Positions 48,230 through 56,795 of a stretch of 64,000 nt of DNA are shown here, piece after piece. A program made the position numbers and the translations under genes. How positions within the stretch are numbered: the first letter of the stretch is position 1; every line of letters begins with the position of its first letter. The stretch is from Myceligenerans salitolerans (GTDB lineage: Bacteria; Actinomycetota; Actinomycetes; Actinomycetales; Cellulomonadaceae): assembly GCF_017349295.1 (NCBI RefSeq), contig NZ_JAFMPK010000024.1:1-64000 (forward strand). The letters run 5' to 3'. The notes beneath the pieces are model-generated. The model was not told the DNA's origin. It saw only the letters and a list, made by a program, of their open reading frames with translations, and searched no databases.

Positions 48230-48640
48230 GTCGTCGTAGTAGGGGTTGTGGATACTGGGGATAACCGCCGTTTCCGCACTTCAGGGCTAGTTTCCGGGTG
48301 TGGACAGCCTGTGGGTGCAGCTGTGGGAAAACTAGGGGCACATGTGGACCGCGGATTTTTGCCCACAGGCCGTCCCCAGTTCAGGGTCTGTTGCCCACAG
48401 GTTTTGCGCGGTTGTCCACATGTCTTCCACAGCTCCATCCACAGCCGGGTTCCGGCGCCTAGTGCCGCGAACCGTGGTTATCCACAGAACTTGTCCACAC
48501 CCCTGGGGACAAAGGCGAAGTGGGGCAGAATCCTGCGGCTCCAGATGTGCACAAACCTGTGGAGACCGCGTCGCTGACCGGGGCCAAAGTTATCCACACC
48601 TGAATCCACAGCCCTGTGGAGATGTGGACCGCGCCATTTG
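48230..48640. other. Replication origin oriC (DnaA-box array between dnaA and dnaN)
   Basis: The 714-base dnaA-dnaN gap carries a dense DnaA-box array. Perfect boxes are TTGTCCACA at 48412-48420 and 48491-48499, and TTATCCACA at 48478-48486 and 48590-48598. Many one- or two-mismatch boxes occur in both orientations, for example the minus-strand sites 48247-48255, 48299-48307 and 48322-48330, and TTGCCCACA at 48391. The somewhat AT-richer stretch near 48150-48250 is a candidate unwinding element. No gene is present here. Confidence 0.95.
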
Positions 48641-48749
48641 ACTGCTGTATCGACGCAGGCCACGGGCCGTACACAGGGCTGTGCACGGCCGTACGAGGTG
48701 GGGCGACGCGGAAGGCCACGACAAGTGCCCGGGGACAGCAGATCGACTG

Positions 48750-50186
48750 TCAGGAGACGCGATGCTGCTGTTTGATCCGTGCGGTGAGTTCGGTGACCTG
48801 GTTGTAGGTGGATCGACGCTCGGCCATCTGCCCGGCGATCTTCTTGTTCGCATGCATGACGGTCGTGTGGTCCCGGCCACCGAACTGCTGGCCGATCTTC
48901 GGCAGAGAGAGCTCCGTGAGCTCGCGGCAGAGATACATGGCGATCTGACGTGCTGTGACAAGTACGCGGGAACGCGAGGTCCCGCACAGGTCCTCGATGG
49001 GTAGCCCGAAGTACGCCGCGGTCTGTGCGATCACCACGGCCGGCGTGATCTCCGCGGTGTCGTCGTCGTCCGTGATGAGGTCCTTCAGGACGATCTCGGC
49101 GAGTGTCAGGTCGACCGACTGCCGGTTGAGGTTGGCGAACGCGGTGACACGGATCAGGGCCCCCTCGAGTTCGCGGATGTTCGTAGAGATTCGCGAGCCG
49201 ATGTAGGAGAGCACCTCGTCGGGGACGTCGAGGTGCTCGGATGCCGCCTTCTTGCGGAGGATCGCGATCCGGGTCTCGAGGTCGGGCGGCTGCACATCGG
49301 TGATCAAGCCCCACTCGAAGCGCGAGCGGAGTCGATCCTCGAAGCCGCTGAGCTGCTTGGGGGGGACGTCCGACGTGATGACGACCTGCTTGTTCGCGTT
49401 GTGCAGGGCGTTGAACGTGTGGAAGAACTCCTCCATCGTCTGTTCCTTGCCCTGCAGGAACTGGATGTCGTCGATCAGGAGCACGTCGACGTCGCGGTAC
49501 CGGCGCTGGAACGAACCAGCCTTGCCCTCGCCGATGCTGTTGATGAAGTCGTTGGTGAACTCCTCAGAGTTCACGTACCGCACGCGGATGTGCGGGTAGA
49601 GGTTGTGGACGTAGTGCCCGATGGCATGAAGCAGGTGGGTCTTGCCCAGTCCGGAGTCCCCGTAGATGAAGAGGGGGTTGTAGGCCTTCGCCGGCGCCTC
49701 CGCGACCGCGACCGCGGCGGCGTGCGCGAAGCGGTTGGACGATCCGATGACGAAGGTCTCGAAGATGTACTTCGGGTTGAGGCGGGTCTGTTCCCCGGTG
49801 GGCTTCGGCGCGGGCTGCGGAGCGACGGGCATCTGAGCCTCGGCAGGCTCGGGTGCGTCATCGGTGAGGCTGGTCGGGGCATGGGAGATCTGCGAGGGGC
49901 CGGCGAGCGACGAACTGCTCAGCTCCGGATCCACGGTGATGCCGAAGCGCACGTCCCGTCCCAGCACCTCGGAGACGGCAGAGGACAGCTCGTCACGGAC
50001 TGCGGTCTCCAGGTAGGTGCGGGTCTGTTCGTGAGGAACAGCGACGAACACCATGTCGTGGACCACCGCCATCGGCTTCGCGAGCCGGATGAACGCGAGC
50101 TGCCGCGGGCTCATGTCCGGACGGGCCTCGAGCGTGGTCAGCACTTTTGCCCAGACATCGGCGAGGTTGTCGTCCGGGTCGGCCAC
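48750..50186 (-). CDS. dnaA: Chromosomal replication initiator DnaA
   Basis: A 478-residue AAA+ initiator that binds DnaA boxes and opens oriC. The GTG at 50186 follows TTAGGAAAGACC and gives [16 protein letters not shown]. Domain I is about 1-95 and the short Pro-rich domain II about 96-145. Domain III has Walker [10 protein letters not shown] (Lys182) and Walker [11 protein letters not shown]. Domain IV ends with the DNA-binding signature [15 protein letters not shown]. The next gene on the left is dnaN, across oriC. Confidence 0.98.
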   Translation of the reverse strand: MADPDDNLADVWAKVLTTLEARPDMSPRQLAFIRLAKPMAVVHDMVFVAVPHEQTRTYLETAVRDELSSAVSEVLGRDVRFGITVDPELSSSSLAGPSQISHAPTSLTDDAPEPAEAQMPVAPQPAPKPTGEQTRLNPKYIFETFVIGSSNRFAHAAAVAVAEAPAKAYNPLFIYGDSGLGKTHLLHAIGHYVHNLYPHIRVRYVNSEEFTNDFINSIGEGKAGSFQRRYRDVDVLLIDDIQFLQGKEQTMEEFFHTFNALHNANKQVVITSDVPPKQLSGFEDRLRSRFEWGLITDVQPPDLETRIAILRKKAASEHLDVPDEVLSYIGSRISTNIRELEGALIRVTAFANLNRQSVDLTLAEIVLKDLITDDDDTAEITPAVVIAQTAAYFGLPIEDLCGTSRSRVLVTARQIAMYLCRELTELSLPKIGQQFGGRDHTTVMHANKKIAGQMAERRSTYNQVTELTARIKQQHRVS

Positions 50187-50311
50187 GGTCTTTCCTAACG
50201 GGTCGGGTCGCGCGAGGGGTGCGGGACTATCGCTGAACCTGGGCTGGGGAGCCCGTCCGCTCGATCTCATCTCGTAGCGTGGGGGACTCCTGGAGTCTGC
50301 CATGATGAGGC

Positions 50312-50354
50312 ACCGTCCACACGGTTGTCCACAGGTTGTGGATACTGTGGACGG
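50312..50354. promoter_or_regulatory. DnaA boxes upstream of dnaA
   Basis: A perfect TTGTCCACA (50325-50333), a minus-strand GTATCCACA (50337-50345) and an overlapping TGTGGACGG (50346-50354) lie 126-170 bases before the dnaA start. They suggest autoregulation and a secondary origin patch. The rest of the 50187-50663 gap has no gene, only the divergent dnaA and rpmH promoter regions. Confidence 0.75.
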
Positions 50355-50663
50355 CCGTTATGAGGGAGGCCCGACGAACCCTCCCGCGCCCTGTGACGTC
50401 CCGTGTGGCCAGGACGACACCGTGCAACGCCCGCCGCGTTTGACCGGAGGGCGCAGGGAAGCGTAACGTCAGACAGCCGTTCCAGGTACTTTCGCGCGCC
50501 CGCTGCCGGTGATCCGCCGGGCTGCGCGGCCGGGCCCGGGTCGGCAGCCCGGACGATCTCGCGATCGGTCGGACGAACGAACCCTGCATCGGCACTCGCC
50601 CCTGCATCGACTTGTTTCGTCGAGGACAGGTTGTGCCCTTCCCGACGTCTTCAGGAGTACCTC

Positions 50664-50801
50664 GTGAGCAAGCGGACCTTCCAGCCGAACAACCGCCGTC
50701 GTGCCAAGACGCACGGTTTCCGTCTGCGCATGCGGACCCGCGCGGGCCGCGCGATCCTCGCCAACCGGCGCGCCAAGGGCCGCGCCAAGCTCTCCGCCTG
50801 A
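50664..50801 (+). CDS. rpmH: 50S ribosomal protein L34
   Basis: A 45-residue ribosomal protein: [20 protein letters not shown] followed by [23 protein letters not shown], the universal L34 sequence. The GTG at 50664 follows AGGAG by about seven bases. It is the first gene of the rightward rpmH-rnpA-yidD-yidC-jag block. Confidence 0.98.
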   Translation: MSKRTFQPNNRRRAKTHGFRLRMRTRAGRAILANRRAKGRAKLSA

Positions 50802-50803
50802 TC

Positions 50804-51271
50804 GTGCTGCCAGCGGCGCACCGACTGCGCCGTTCCGTCGACTTCGAACGGACGGTGCGCCGCGGCACGCGTGCGGGACGACCGACCTTGGTGGTTCACC
50901 TCCTCGCCGACTCCGGTGGAAGCGGTGAGAACCCGCCGCAGGTCGGTCTTGTGGTTTCCAAGGCGGTCGGCAACGCCGTTCACCGCAATCGGGTCAAGCG
51001 GCGGATCCGTGCGTCGGCTGCGGGGCGCGTCGGCGAACTGCCACGCGGAACCCGCCTGGTGGTGCGGGCGCTGCCGCCGTCGGCCACCGCCTCGTACGCC
51101 GACCTCGATGCCGACCTCGGCGCGTGCCTCAGCCGCGCGGTGCGGAAGGTCGCACGGGGAACCGATGGTGCCGGAAAGCCGTTGCTTCGGATGACGGCCG
51201 GATCGGTCGGCCGGACGCGTGGTCCGGCGACGGAGCCGACGAATTCCACGAACGGCGGAACGAGAGCATGA
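50804..51271 (+). CDS. rnpA: Ribonuclease P protein component
   Basis: A 155-residue basic protein that assists the RNase P ribozyme in 5' maturation of tRNA. The GTG at 50804, two bases after the rpmH stop, gives [21 protein letters not shown]. The signature [18 protein letters not shown] contains the conserved RNR. The C-terminal 35 residues are an unconserved Gly/Thr/Arg tail. Its stop overlaps the yidD ATG (ATGA). Confidence 0.97.
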   Translation: MLPAAHRLRRSVDFERTVRRGTRAGRPTLVVHLLADSGGSGENPPQVGLVVSKAVGNAVHRNRVKRRIRASAAGRVGELPRGTRLVVRALPPSATASYADLDADLGACLSRAVRKVARGTDGAGKPLLRMTAGSVGRTRGPATEPTNSTNGGTRA

Positions 51272-51618
51272 CCTCCTGGACCGATGGCTTCAGGCTCGCG
51301 GCACTCCGCCCCGAGTCGTCAGGCGGTCGTCTCGGGGACATTCCGGTCATCGTACTGGTCGGGATGATCCGTGTGTATCAGGCCTTCATCTCCCCGATGA
51401 GTGGCCCGACCTGCAAGTACTACCCTTCATGCTCGCGGTACGCGGTGATCGCGCTGCGCCGTCACGGCGCTCTCCGCGGGCTCGGTCTCGCGCTCTGGCG
51501 TTTGCTCCGCTGCAATCCGTGGAGTCTGGGCGGCGTCGACGATGTCCCCCCTGCGCGCGACCGCCGTCGCCGGACACCGGATGACGACGTCGCACACGCC
51601 GCGCAGCACAGGCACTGA
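51268..51618 (+). CDS. yidD: Membrane protein insertion efficiency factor YidD
   Basis: A 116-residue small protein helping YidC-dependent insertion. The signature [26 protein letters not shown] (core [12 protein letters not shown]) occupies about 38-63 with an amphipathic helix before it. The C-terminus [13 protein letters not shown] is typical. The ATG at 51268 overlaps the rnpA stop. A gap of 118 bases to yidC holds no obvious feature. Confidence 0.96.
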   Translation: MTSWTDGFRLAALRPESSGGRLGDIPVIVLVGMIRVYQAFISPMSGPTCKYYPSCSRYAVIALRRHGALRGLGLALWRLLRCNPWSLGGVDDVPPARDRRRRTPDDDVAHAAQHRH

Positions 51619-51736
51619 GCCGTGCCGGTGCCGTCGCGACCATGCACGTCGAGTGTTGACGGTCGTGGTGCGTGCTCGCCGGGAAGCGGCCCCGGCATCC
51701 CGACTTCCGCAACAAAATCAGGAGTGACTGAGACCG

Positions 51737-52909
51737 ATGGGTGACTTTTTCCTCTGGGTCTGGCTGAAGCAAGGCGTGTCCTGGATCATGGTCGGCTCGC
51801 ACGAGCTGTTCACGTTCCTCGGACTGCCCGACGGCCCAGGCATCGCGTGGGTACTGGCGATCGTGATGCTGGTGATCGTGATGCGTATCCTGCTGATCCC
51901 GCTGTTCTTCAGGCAGATCAAGGCGTCGCGTGGGATGCAGCTGATGCAGCCGGAGCTGCAGGCCGTGCAGAAGAAGTACAAGGGCAAGACCGATCCCGCG
52001 TCACGTGAGGCCATGACCCGCGAGACGATGGAGCTGTACCGGAAGCACGGGACCAACCCGTTCGCATCCTGTATGCCGCTGCTGCTGCAGTCCCCGATCT
52101 TCTTCGCGCTGTTCAGCGTGCTCAACGGGCTGGAGTCGATCGCCGCCGGTGAGGCCGACCCGCTCACCCCGATCACCCAGGAAGTCGCGTCCGACATCGA
52201 ACAGTCGACGCTGTTCGGTGCCCACCTGTCCGACATCTTCATGCAGGACTCGTCGGTCACCGCGAAGATCGTCATCGCCGCGCTGATCATCGCGATGTCG
52301 GCCACCACGTTCTTCACGCAGCGTCAGCTCACCATGAAGAACATGCCGCCAGCGGCCCTTGAGGGCCCGATGGCACAGACCCAGAAGATCATGCTGTACA
52401 TGCTGCCGGTGATCTTCATGATCTCGGGCGTGAACTTCCCGGTCGGTGTCCTGATCTACTGGACGGTCACGAACCTGTGGTCGATGGGCCAGCAGTACTA
52501 CACGATCAAGCGCATGCCGGCTCCCGGATCCCGTGCCGAGAAGGAGATGCAGGAGCGAAAGGCGCGCAAGGCCAAGGAGAGGGCGCTCAAGCGCGGCGAA
52601 CCGGTTCCCGAAGAGGTCGTCGAGGTGCTCGAGCCGAAGCCGCGTGGTCAGCGGGTCCAGCCCAAGCGCAAGGACCGCCGCAAGGGCGCGCCACGTCAGC
52701 CGGTCGCGACCGCACAGGCGGCGCCGTCGGACAAGACGCCGGACCACGAGGGGCCCTCGGATGCGGCCGTGACCTCCTCGGACTCCGCTGCGGCGCCGGG
52801 CACGACGACAGCCGGAGAGTCCCGGAACGGGACGCCGGCCGGGAGCAAGGGCAAGGCGAAGACGAGGCCGGCCGGCGGTTCACCGGCCGGCAAGCGGAAG
52901 AAGAAGTAG
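51737..52909 (+). CDS. yidC: Membrane protein insertase YidC
   Basis: A 390-residue insertase of the Oxa1 family that folds membrane proteins with or without SecYEG. Helices lie at about 10-30, 37-58, 105-130, 170-195 and 215-250. Characteristic segments are IPLFFRQIKASRGMQLMQPE (with the conserved Arg groove residue), FASCMPLLLQSPIFFALFSVL, and FPVGVLIYWTVTNLWSMGQQY. The C-terminal 110 residues are a very basic Lys/Arg-rich tail that can contact ribosomes. The ATG at 51737 follows AGGAGTGACTGAGACCG. Confidence 0.97.
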   Translation: MGDFFLWVWLKQGVSWIMVGSHELFTFLGLPDGPGIAWVLAIVMLVIVMRILLIPLFFRQIKASRGMQLMQPELQAVQKKYKGKTDPASREAMTRETMELYRKHGTNPFASCMPLLLQSPIFFALFSVLNGLESIAAGEADPLTPITQEVASDIEQSTLFGAHLSDIFMQDSSVTAKIVIAALIIAMSATTFFTQRQLTMKNMPPAALEGPMAQTQKIMLYMLPVIFMISGVNFPVGVLIYWTVTNLWSMGQQYYTIKRMPAPGSRAEKEMQERKARKAKERALKRGEPVPEEVVEVLEPKPRGQRVQPKRKDRRKGAPRQPVATAQAAPSDKTPDHEGPSDAAVTSSDSAAAPGTTTAGESRNGTPAGSKGKAKTRPAGGSPAGKRKKK

Positions 52910-52919
52910 GAGGAGCGCG

Positions 52920-53516
52920 ATGAGCGAGTCCACAGCCGGCACGCCGGAGACCGACGACCGCACCGCCCGCCTCGAGGAAGAAGGCGAGATCGCGGCCGAC
53001 TACCTGGAGGAACTGCTCGACATCGCCGATCTCGACGGCGACATCGATCTGGACATTCGGTTCGGTCGCGCAGCCGTGGAGGTGCTTTCCGAAGACGGCG
53101 GGGACGAACTGGATCGTCTGGTCGGACGTGATGGCGAGGTGCTCGACGCGCTGCAGGAGCTGACTCGGCTCGCGGTTCAGGTCAAGACGGGAGAGCGCTC
53201 GCGGCTCATGCTCGACGTGGCCGGGTACCGCGCGGCGCGGCGCGCGGAACTGACGAAGCTCGGTGAGTCGGCCGTTGCCGAGGTGCGGGAGACCGGGCGC
53301 AGGGTGGCGCTCGAGCCGCTGAACGCGTTCGAGCGGAAGGTGGTGCACGACGTCGTCGCAGCCGCCGGCCTCGTGAGCGATTCGGAGGGGGAGGAGCCGC
53401 GTCGGTACGTCGTGATCCACCCGGCGACGGAGGATGTGCACGGAACGGAAGGCCAACACGTTCCGGACCAGGACGCCACGGGCGGGCGCGTCAGGACGCC
53501 GGAGGCGGCAGAATAG
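52920..53516 (+). CDS. jag: Jag/SpoIIIJ-associated RNA-binding protein (KH-R3H)
   Basis: A 198-residue RNA-binding protein. After an acidic N-terminus the KH-like domain (about 35-115) has VEVLSEDGGDELDRLVGRDG, and the R3H domain (about 120-170) has RSRLMLDVAGYRAARRAELTKL and ERKVVHDVVA...RYVVIHP. It starts 11 bases after yidC with GGAGGAGCGCG as ribosome site. A very strong hairpin follows. Confidence 0.95.
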   Translation: MSESTAGTPETDDRTARLEEEGEIAADYLEELLDIADLDGDIDLDIRFGRAAVEVLSEDGGDELDRLVGRDGEVLDALQELTRLAVQVKTGERSRLMLDVAGYRAARRAELTKLGESAVAEVRETGRRVALEPLNAFERKVVHDVVAAAGLVSDSEGEEPRRYVVIHPATEDVHGTEGQHVPDQDATGGRVRTPEAAE

Positions 53517-53543
53517 CCCAGCGCCGGCGGGTGAGCGACCGGG

Positions 53544-53601
53544 CGACGAGATGGCTGAGGGCCGGTGCGGTGTTCCGCACCGGCCCTCAGCCATCTCGTC
53601 G
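53544..53601 (+). terminator. 27-bp perfect hairpin after jag
   Basis: 53544-53570 pairs without mismatch with 53575-53601 around a TGTT loop. It ends the rpmH-jag block and separates it from rsmG. Confidence 0.85.
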
Positions 53602-53652
53602 AACGCGGCAGTCTTGAGGGTGGCAGAGAGCGGGCGTACGGGAGGATGAGTC

Positions 53653-54327
53653 ATGGAGACTGAGGGCGTGGAGAACAGGCACGAACAGATACTGGATGCG
53701 GACACGCTGGGCAGAAGTGAGGCAGTGCGGGAGTACTTCGGCACGCGGTACGAGAAGGTGAGTGCGTACGCCCGGATGTTGATGGAGCAAGGGGAACTGC
53801 GCGGACTGATCGGGCCACGCGAGGTCCCGCGCTTGTGGGAGCGTCACATCTTGAACTCGGCCGCGGTGGTTCCGTACCTCACGAATGCTCGTTCGGTCGC
53901 GGACGTCGGTTCGGGTGCCGGTCTGCCAGGCGTGATCGTCGCGGTCATGCGTCCGGATGCCGAGGTGTTCCTCGTGGAGCCGATGGAGCGACGCACTGCG
54001 TGGCTCCATGAGGTCGTGCAGGAGCTCGATCTATCCAATGCGGTGGTGAAGCGTGGGCGTGCCGAGGACTATGACGGGGCGTTCGAGGTCGATGCGGTGA
54101 CGTCGCGGGCGGTGGGGGCGCTGTCCAAGCTGGTTCGGGTCTCGATGCCGTTGGTGAGCGTAGGTGGCGAGCTCGTGGTGCTCAAGGGTCGCAATGTGCG
54201 GGAAGAGTTCGACGCGGCGCGCAAGGTGCTGCGGAAGTTCGGCGCGGGGGAGCCGGAGGTCCTGCCAGGTGAGACCGTGGAAGGCGTCGAGGCGACGACA
54301 GTGGTGCGGGCCGTGCGACGCCGGTAG
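53653..54327 (+). CDS. rsmG: 16S rRNA (guanine527-N7)-methyltransferase
   Basis: A 224-residue SAM enzyme modifying G527 of 16S rRNA. Loss of it gives low-level streptomycin resistance in several bacteria. Motif I is VADVGSGAGLPGVIVAV (about 84-100), preceded by RLWERHILNSA, with VVKRGRAED and AVTSRAVGALSKLV following. The ATG at 53653 lies 51 bases after the strong hairpin. An upstream GAGGATGAGTC supplies the ribosome site. Two parS sites follow before parA. Confidence 0.96.
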   Translation: METEGVENRHEQILDADTLGRSEAVREYFGTRYEKVSAYARMLMEQGELRGLIGPREVPRLWERHILNSAAVVPYLTNARSVADVGSGAGLPGVIVAVMRPDAEVFLVEPMERRTAWLHEVVQELDLSNAVVKRGRAEDYDGAFEVDAVTSRAVGALSKLVRVSMPLVSVGGELVVLKGRNVREEFDAARKVLRKFGAGEPEVLPGETVEGVEATTVVRAVRRR

Positions 54328-54333
54328 CGAACG

Positions 54334-54347
54334 GTTTCACGTGAAAC
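54334..54347. other. parS site
   Basis: A perfect GTTTCACGTGAAAC palindrome, the ParB-binding site, in the gap between rsmG and parA. Confidence 0.95.
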
Positions 54348-54372
54348 AAGGATCGAGGGACGCCGGTCGACT

Positions 54373-54386
54373 GTTCCACGTGAAAC
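54373..54386. other. parS-like site
   Basis: GTTCCACGTGAAAC, one mismatch from parS, lies 26 bases after the previous site. Confidence 0.85.
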
Positions 54387-54455
54387 GGGAGGCGCGTTAT
54401 CGGCCTTCCTCGGTGTCGGCGTTTCGGCGATGCCGACTGCGTCGCGCTGCTTAGC

Positions 54456-56726
54456 GTGAGCAGTGTGCTCTCGCTCTGGGGATGGCTGAAGAGACGGTTC
54501 GGTCGTGAACGGACTGAGCGCGCCTCCGAACAGGCAGGGGCGGAAGGGATCCGGGCCGACCGGCCGACGGCGGTCCGGGCACAGGAGCCGGGTAAGCCGG
54601 CCAATGGGGGCGGAGCCTCTGAGGTGCGCCAAGCAGCTCAGACCAAAACAGGGGGGAGTGACGACGCGGCGATGTCGGACCGAGTGACGTCAACGGAGAA
54701 CACTGAAGCACCCGAAGGTGCCGAACACATAGCGGGCACTCGGGACGTCGAGAGGTGGGTGGTGGCAGAGGCGCCGGCAGCCGAGTTCGCTCCGCAGGCG
54801 GCGTCATTTGTCGACTTCGAGGCCCCCCGGGGGACTGTCGGAGAGTTGACGACGGACCCATCGTCAGCTGGCGATCATCTATCCGGTGACGGTGACGGTG
54901 ACGGTGACGGTGACGGTGACGGTGACGGTGACGGTGACGGTGACGGTGACGGTGACGGTGACGGTGACGGTGACGCGGCCGGTGTTTCACGTGAAACGCT
55001 CGAGTCCCCGGCACGGATCGGCCATGTCCCTGGCCCGCCTCGGAGCCCTGAGCGGCGATCGCACACCATCGGCCGTGGCGGATCACCGGGGTACACCAGT
55101 GATTCCGAGGGTGGCGCGGTCGAGACCATCTCGGATGGCGTGACCAGCGGCGCTCGGTCCGCCGCCGAGCCCCCGCTCTCCGTCGTCGAGGACGGAGACG
55201 AGGACGAGCGCGAGCGGAGAGCAGGCGCCTCCAGCGGTGGCCCGCGAAGGTCATCCACACAGGCTCCTGCGGCACGGCGCGTCCTGGCCGTGCTGTCGGT
55301 GGGAGCCCGATCCACGACCCTGGAGTCGGCGAGCGACCAGGAGAGCCCCCTACCAACACCGCCGCAGGCTGCGAGTTCTGAGGCCGTGCCAGACACGACG
55401 GAGCGCTTGCTCGAGGCGGGACCTGGGGGCGCCACGAATGATCCGGCCGCCACGGTGGCCGAATCCAACCGGGCGAACATGGCTGCCGCACTTCAAGCGG
55501 CTGCCGGTGTGACCACAGTGCGGATCGGTCACGGTGGACCGGCGACTACCGTCAGCCTTGGGACCGGCGACACGTCGGCCGATGTTGTGGAAAGTTCAGC
55601 CGAGTCCGTCCACGACACCACATCTACGGATTACAGTGTCAGCGTGACCGATCCGATCTTTGTGCAAGGGCTCCAGGCCCCAGGCGTTTCACGTGAAACG
55701 CCCGGCGCGGGGTTGCCCTCGAATCCAGAGTCCATGGACGGCGGGTACGACGGCGACGATGAGCGCCGCGAGGCTTTGATCGCGTCGGTTCCCGCCGTCG
55801 ACGAGTCCACTCCACTGGCGGCGCAGCTCGCCATGGATGCGCGTCGTCGCATCGAGCTGCAGGGACGTACGTTCCCTCGTCCGTCCCGGACGCGTGTCAT
55901 CACGGTGGCGAACCAGAAGGGAGGCGTCGGCAAGACGACCACCACGGTCAACTTGGCGGCCGGCCTTGCCCTGTCTGGACTGAACGTCCTTGTGATCGAC
56001 AACGATCCGCAGGGCAACGCGTCAACCGCTCTCGGTATCGAGCACCGCGCGGGTACCCCGTCGGTCTACGAGATCCTGGTCGAGGACGAACTGCTCGCGA
56101 ACACTGTCCAGCAGTGCCCGGATATCGACAACCTCTGGGGGGTTCCCGCGACCATCGACCTGTCCGGTTCCGAGATCGAACTCGTCTCCCTCGTTTCACG
56201 TGAAACCAGGCTGAGGAAGGCGATCGACCGGTTCCTCGCCGATCGGGAAGCGGCCGGCGAGCCGCAGATGGACTACGTGCTCGTCGACTGTCCGCCGAGC
56301 CTCGGACTCCTGACTGTCAACGCGTTCGTCGGAGGCCGGGAGGTGTTCATTCCGATCCAGTGCGAGTACTACGCACTTGAAGGTCTGAGCCAGCTGCTGA
56401 AGACGATCGACCTGATCCGGTCGCACCTCAACCCCGAGCTCCGAGTCTCCTCCATCTTGCTGACCATGTATGACGGTCGGACGAACCTGGCGCAACAGGT
56501 TGCCGGCGAGGTGAGGGCGCACTTCCCCTCGGAGACCTTCCGAACGACGATTCCGCGGTCGGTGCGAATTTCTGAAGCCCCGAGCTACGGGCAGACCGTC
56601 ATGACCTACGACGCGACGTCGACCGGCGCCCTCGCGTACCTTGAAGCGGCACGCGAACTGGCCGAGCGTGGCCAGGGTGCGTCCAGTCCGCGACGACCGG
56701 CCCCGATGCAGGAGACACGGTCCTGA
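54456..56726 (+). CDS. parA: Chromosome partitioning ATPase ParA with very long disordered N-terminal extension
   Basis: A deviant-Walker ATPase that segregates ParB-parS complexes. The conserved ParA domain begins at TRVITVANQKGGVGKTTTTVNLA (Walker A lysine about residue 493) and has VLVIDNDPQGNAS, YVLVDCPPSLG and the C-terminal FRTTIPRSVRISEAPS. The open frame runs back to a GTG at 54456, adding about 480 acidic, low-complexity residues. These include WGWLKRRFGRERTER, fifteen Gly-Asp pairs, and three VSRET segments encoded by parS sites. Third-position GC is lower in this part. GTG 54456 has no clear ribosome site. ATG 55734 would give a normal 330-residue ParA, so the true start is unsettled. 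Confidence 0.85.
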   Translation: MSSVLSLWGWLKRRFGRERTERASEQAGAEGIRADRPTAVRAQEPGKPANGGGASEVRQAAQTKTGGSDDAAMSDRVTSTENTEAPEGAEHIAGTRDVERWVVAEAPAAEFAPQAASFVDFEAPRGTVGELTTDPSSAGDHLSGDGDGDGDGDGDGDGDGDGDGDGDGDGDGDAAGVSRETLESPARIGHVPGPPRSPERRSHTIGRGGSPGYTSDSEGGAVETISDGVTSGARSAAEPPLSVVEDGDEDERERRAGASSGGPRRSSTQAPAARRVLAVLSVGARSTTLESASDQESPLPTPPQAASSEAVPDTTERLLEAGPGGATNDPAATVAESNRANMAAALQAAAGVTTVRIGHGGPATTVSLGTGDTSADVVESSAESVHDTTSTDYSVSVTDPIFVQGLQAPGVSRETPGAGLPSNPESMDGGYDGDDERREALIASVPAVDESTPLAAQLAMDARRRIELQGRTFPRPSRTRVITVANQKGGVGKTTTTVNLAAGLALSGLNVLVIDNDPQGNASTALGIEHRAGTPSVYEILVEDELLANTVQQCPDIDNLWGVPATIDLSGSEIELVSLVSRETRLRKAIDRFLADREAAGEPQMDYVLVDCPPSLGLLTVNAFVGGREVFIPIQCEYYALEGLSQLLKTIDLIRSHLNPELRVSSILLTMYDGRTNLAQQVAGEVRAHFPSETFRTTIPRSVRISEAPSYGQTVMTYDATSTGALAYLEAARELAERGQGASSPRRPAPMQETRS
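54885..54974. repeat. Hexanucleotide tandem repeat (GGTGAC) x15
   Basis: Fifteen exact copies of GGTGAC (90 bases) encode a Gly-Asp run in the ParA N-terminal frame. The perfect array suggests slippage and length variation between strains. Confidence 0.98.
54984..54997. other. parS site inside parA
   Basis: A perfect GTTTCACGTGAAAC ten bases after the hexamer array, read in frame as VSRET. Confidence 0.95.
55686..55699. other. parS site inside parA
   Basis: A perfect GTTTCACGTGAAAC in the N-terminal extension of parA, again read as VSRET. Confidence 0.95.
56193..56206. other. parS site inside parA
   Basis: A perfect GTTTCACGTGAAAC within the conserved ATPase part of parA, encoding VSRET in the segment SLVSRETRLRK. 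Confidence 0.95.
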
Positions 56727-56795
56727 ACGAGCTGGCGGGCGAGCGGTGAGCGTTGGCGAGGACCGCCGGGCGGCGGCAACGAACGAGGAGATGCG

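Noticed and set aside
48616-49004. Short plus-strand ORFs across oriC and the dnaA 3' end
   Set aside because: No ribosome sites or conserved sequence. The region is explained by DnaA boxes and dnaA.
54886-55143. Thr-Val repeat ORF read from the GGTGAC array in another frame
   Set aside because: It is a frame-shifted reading of the hexamer repeat. The ParA frame is continuous through it.
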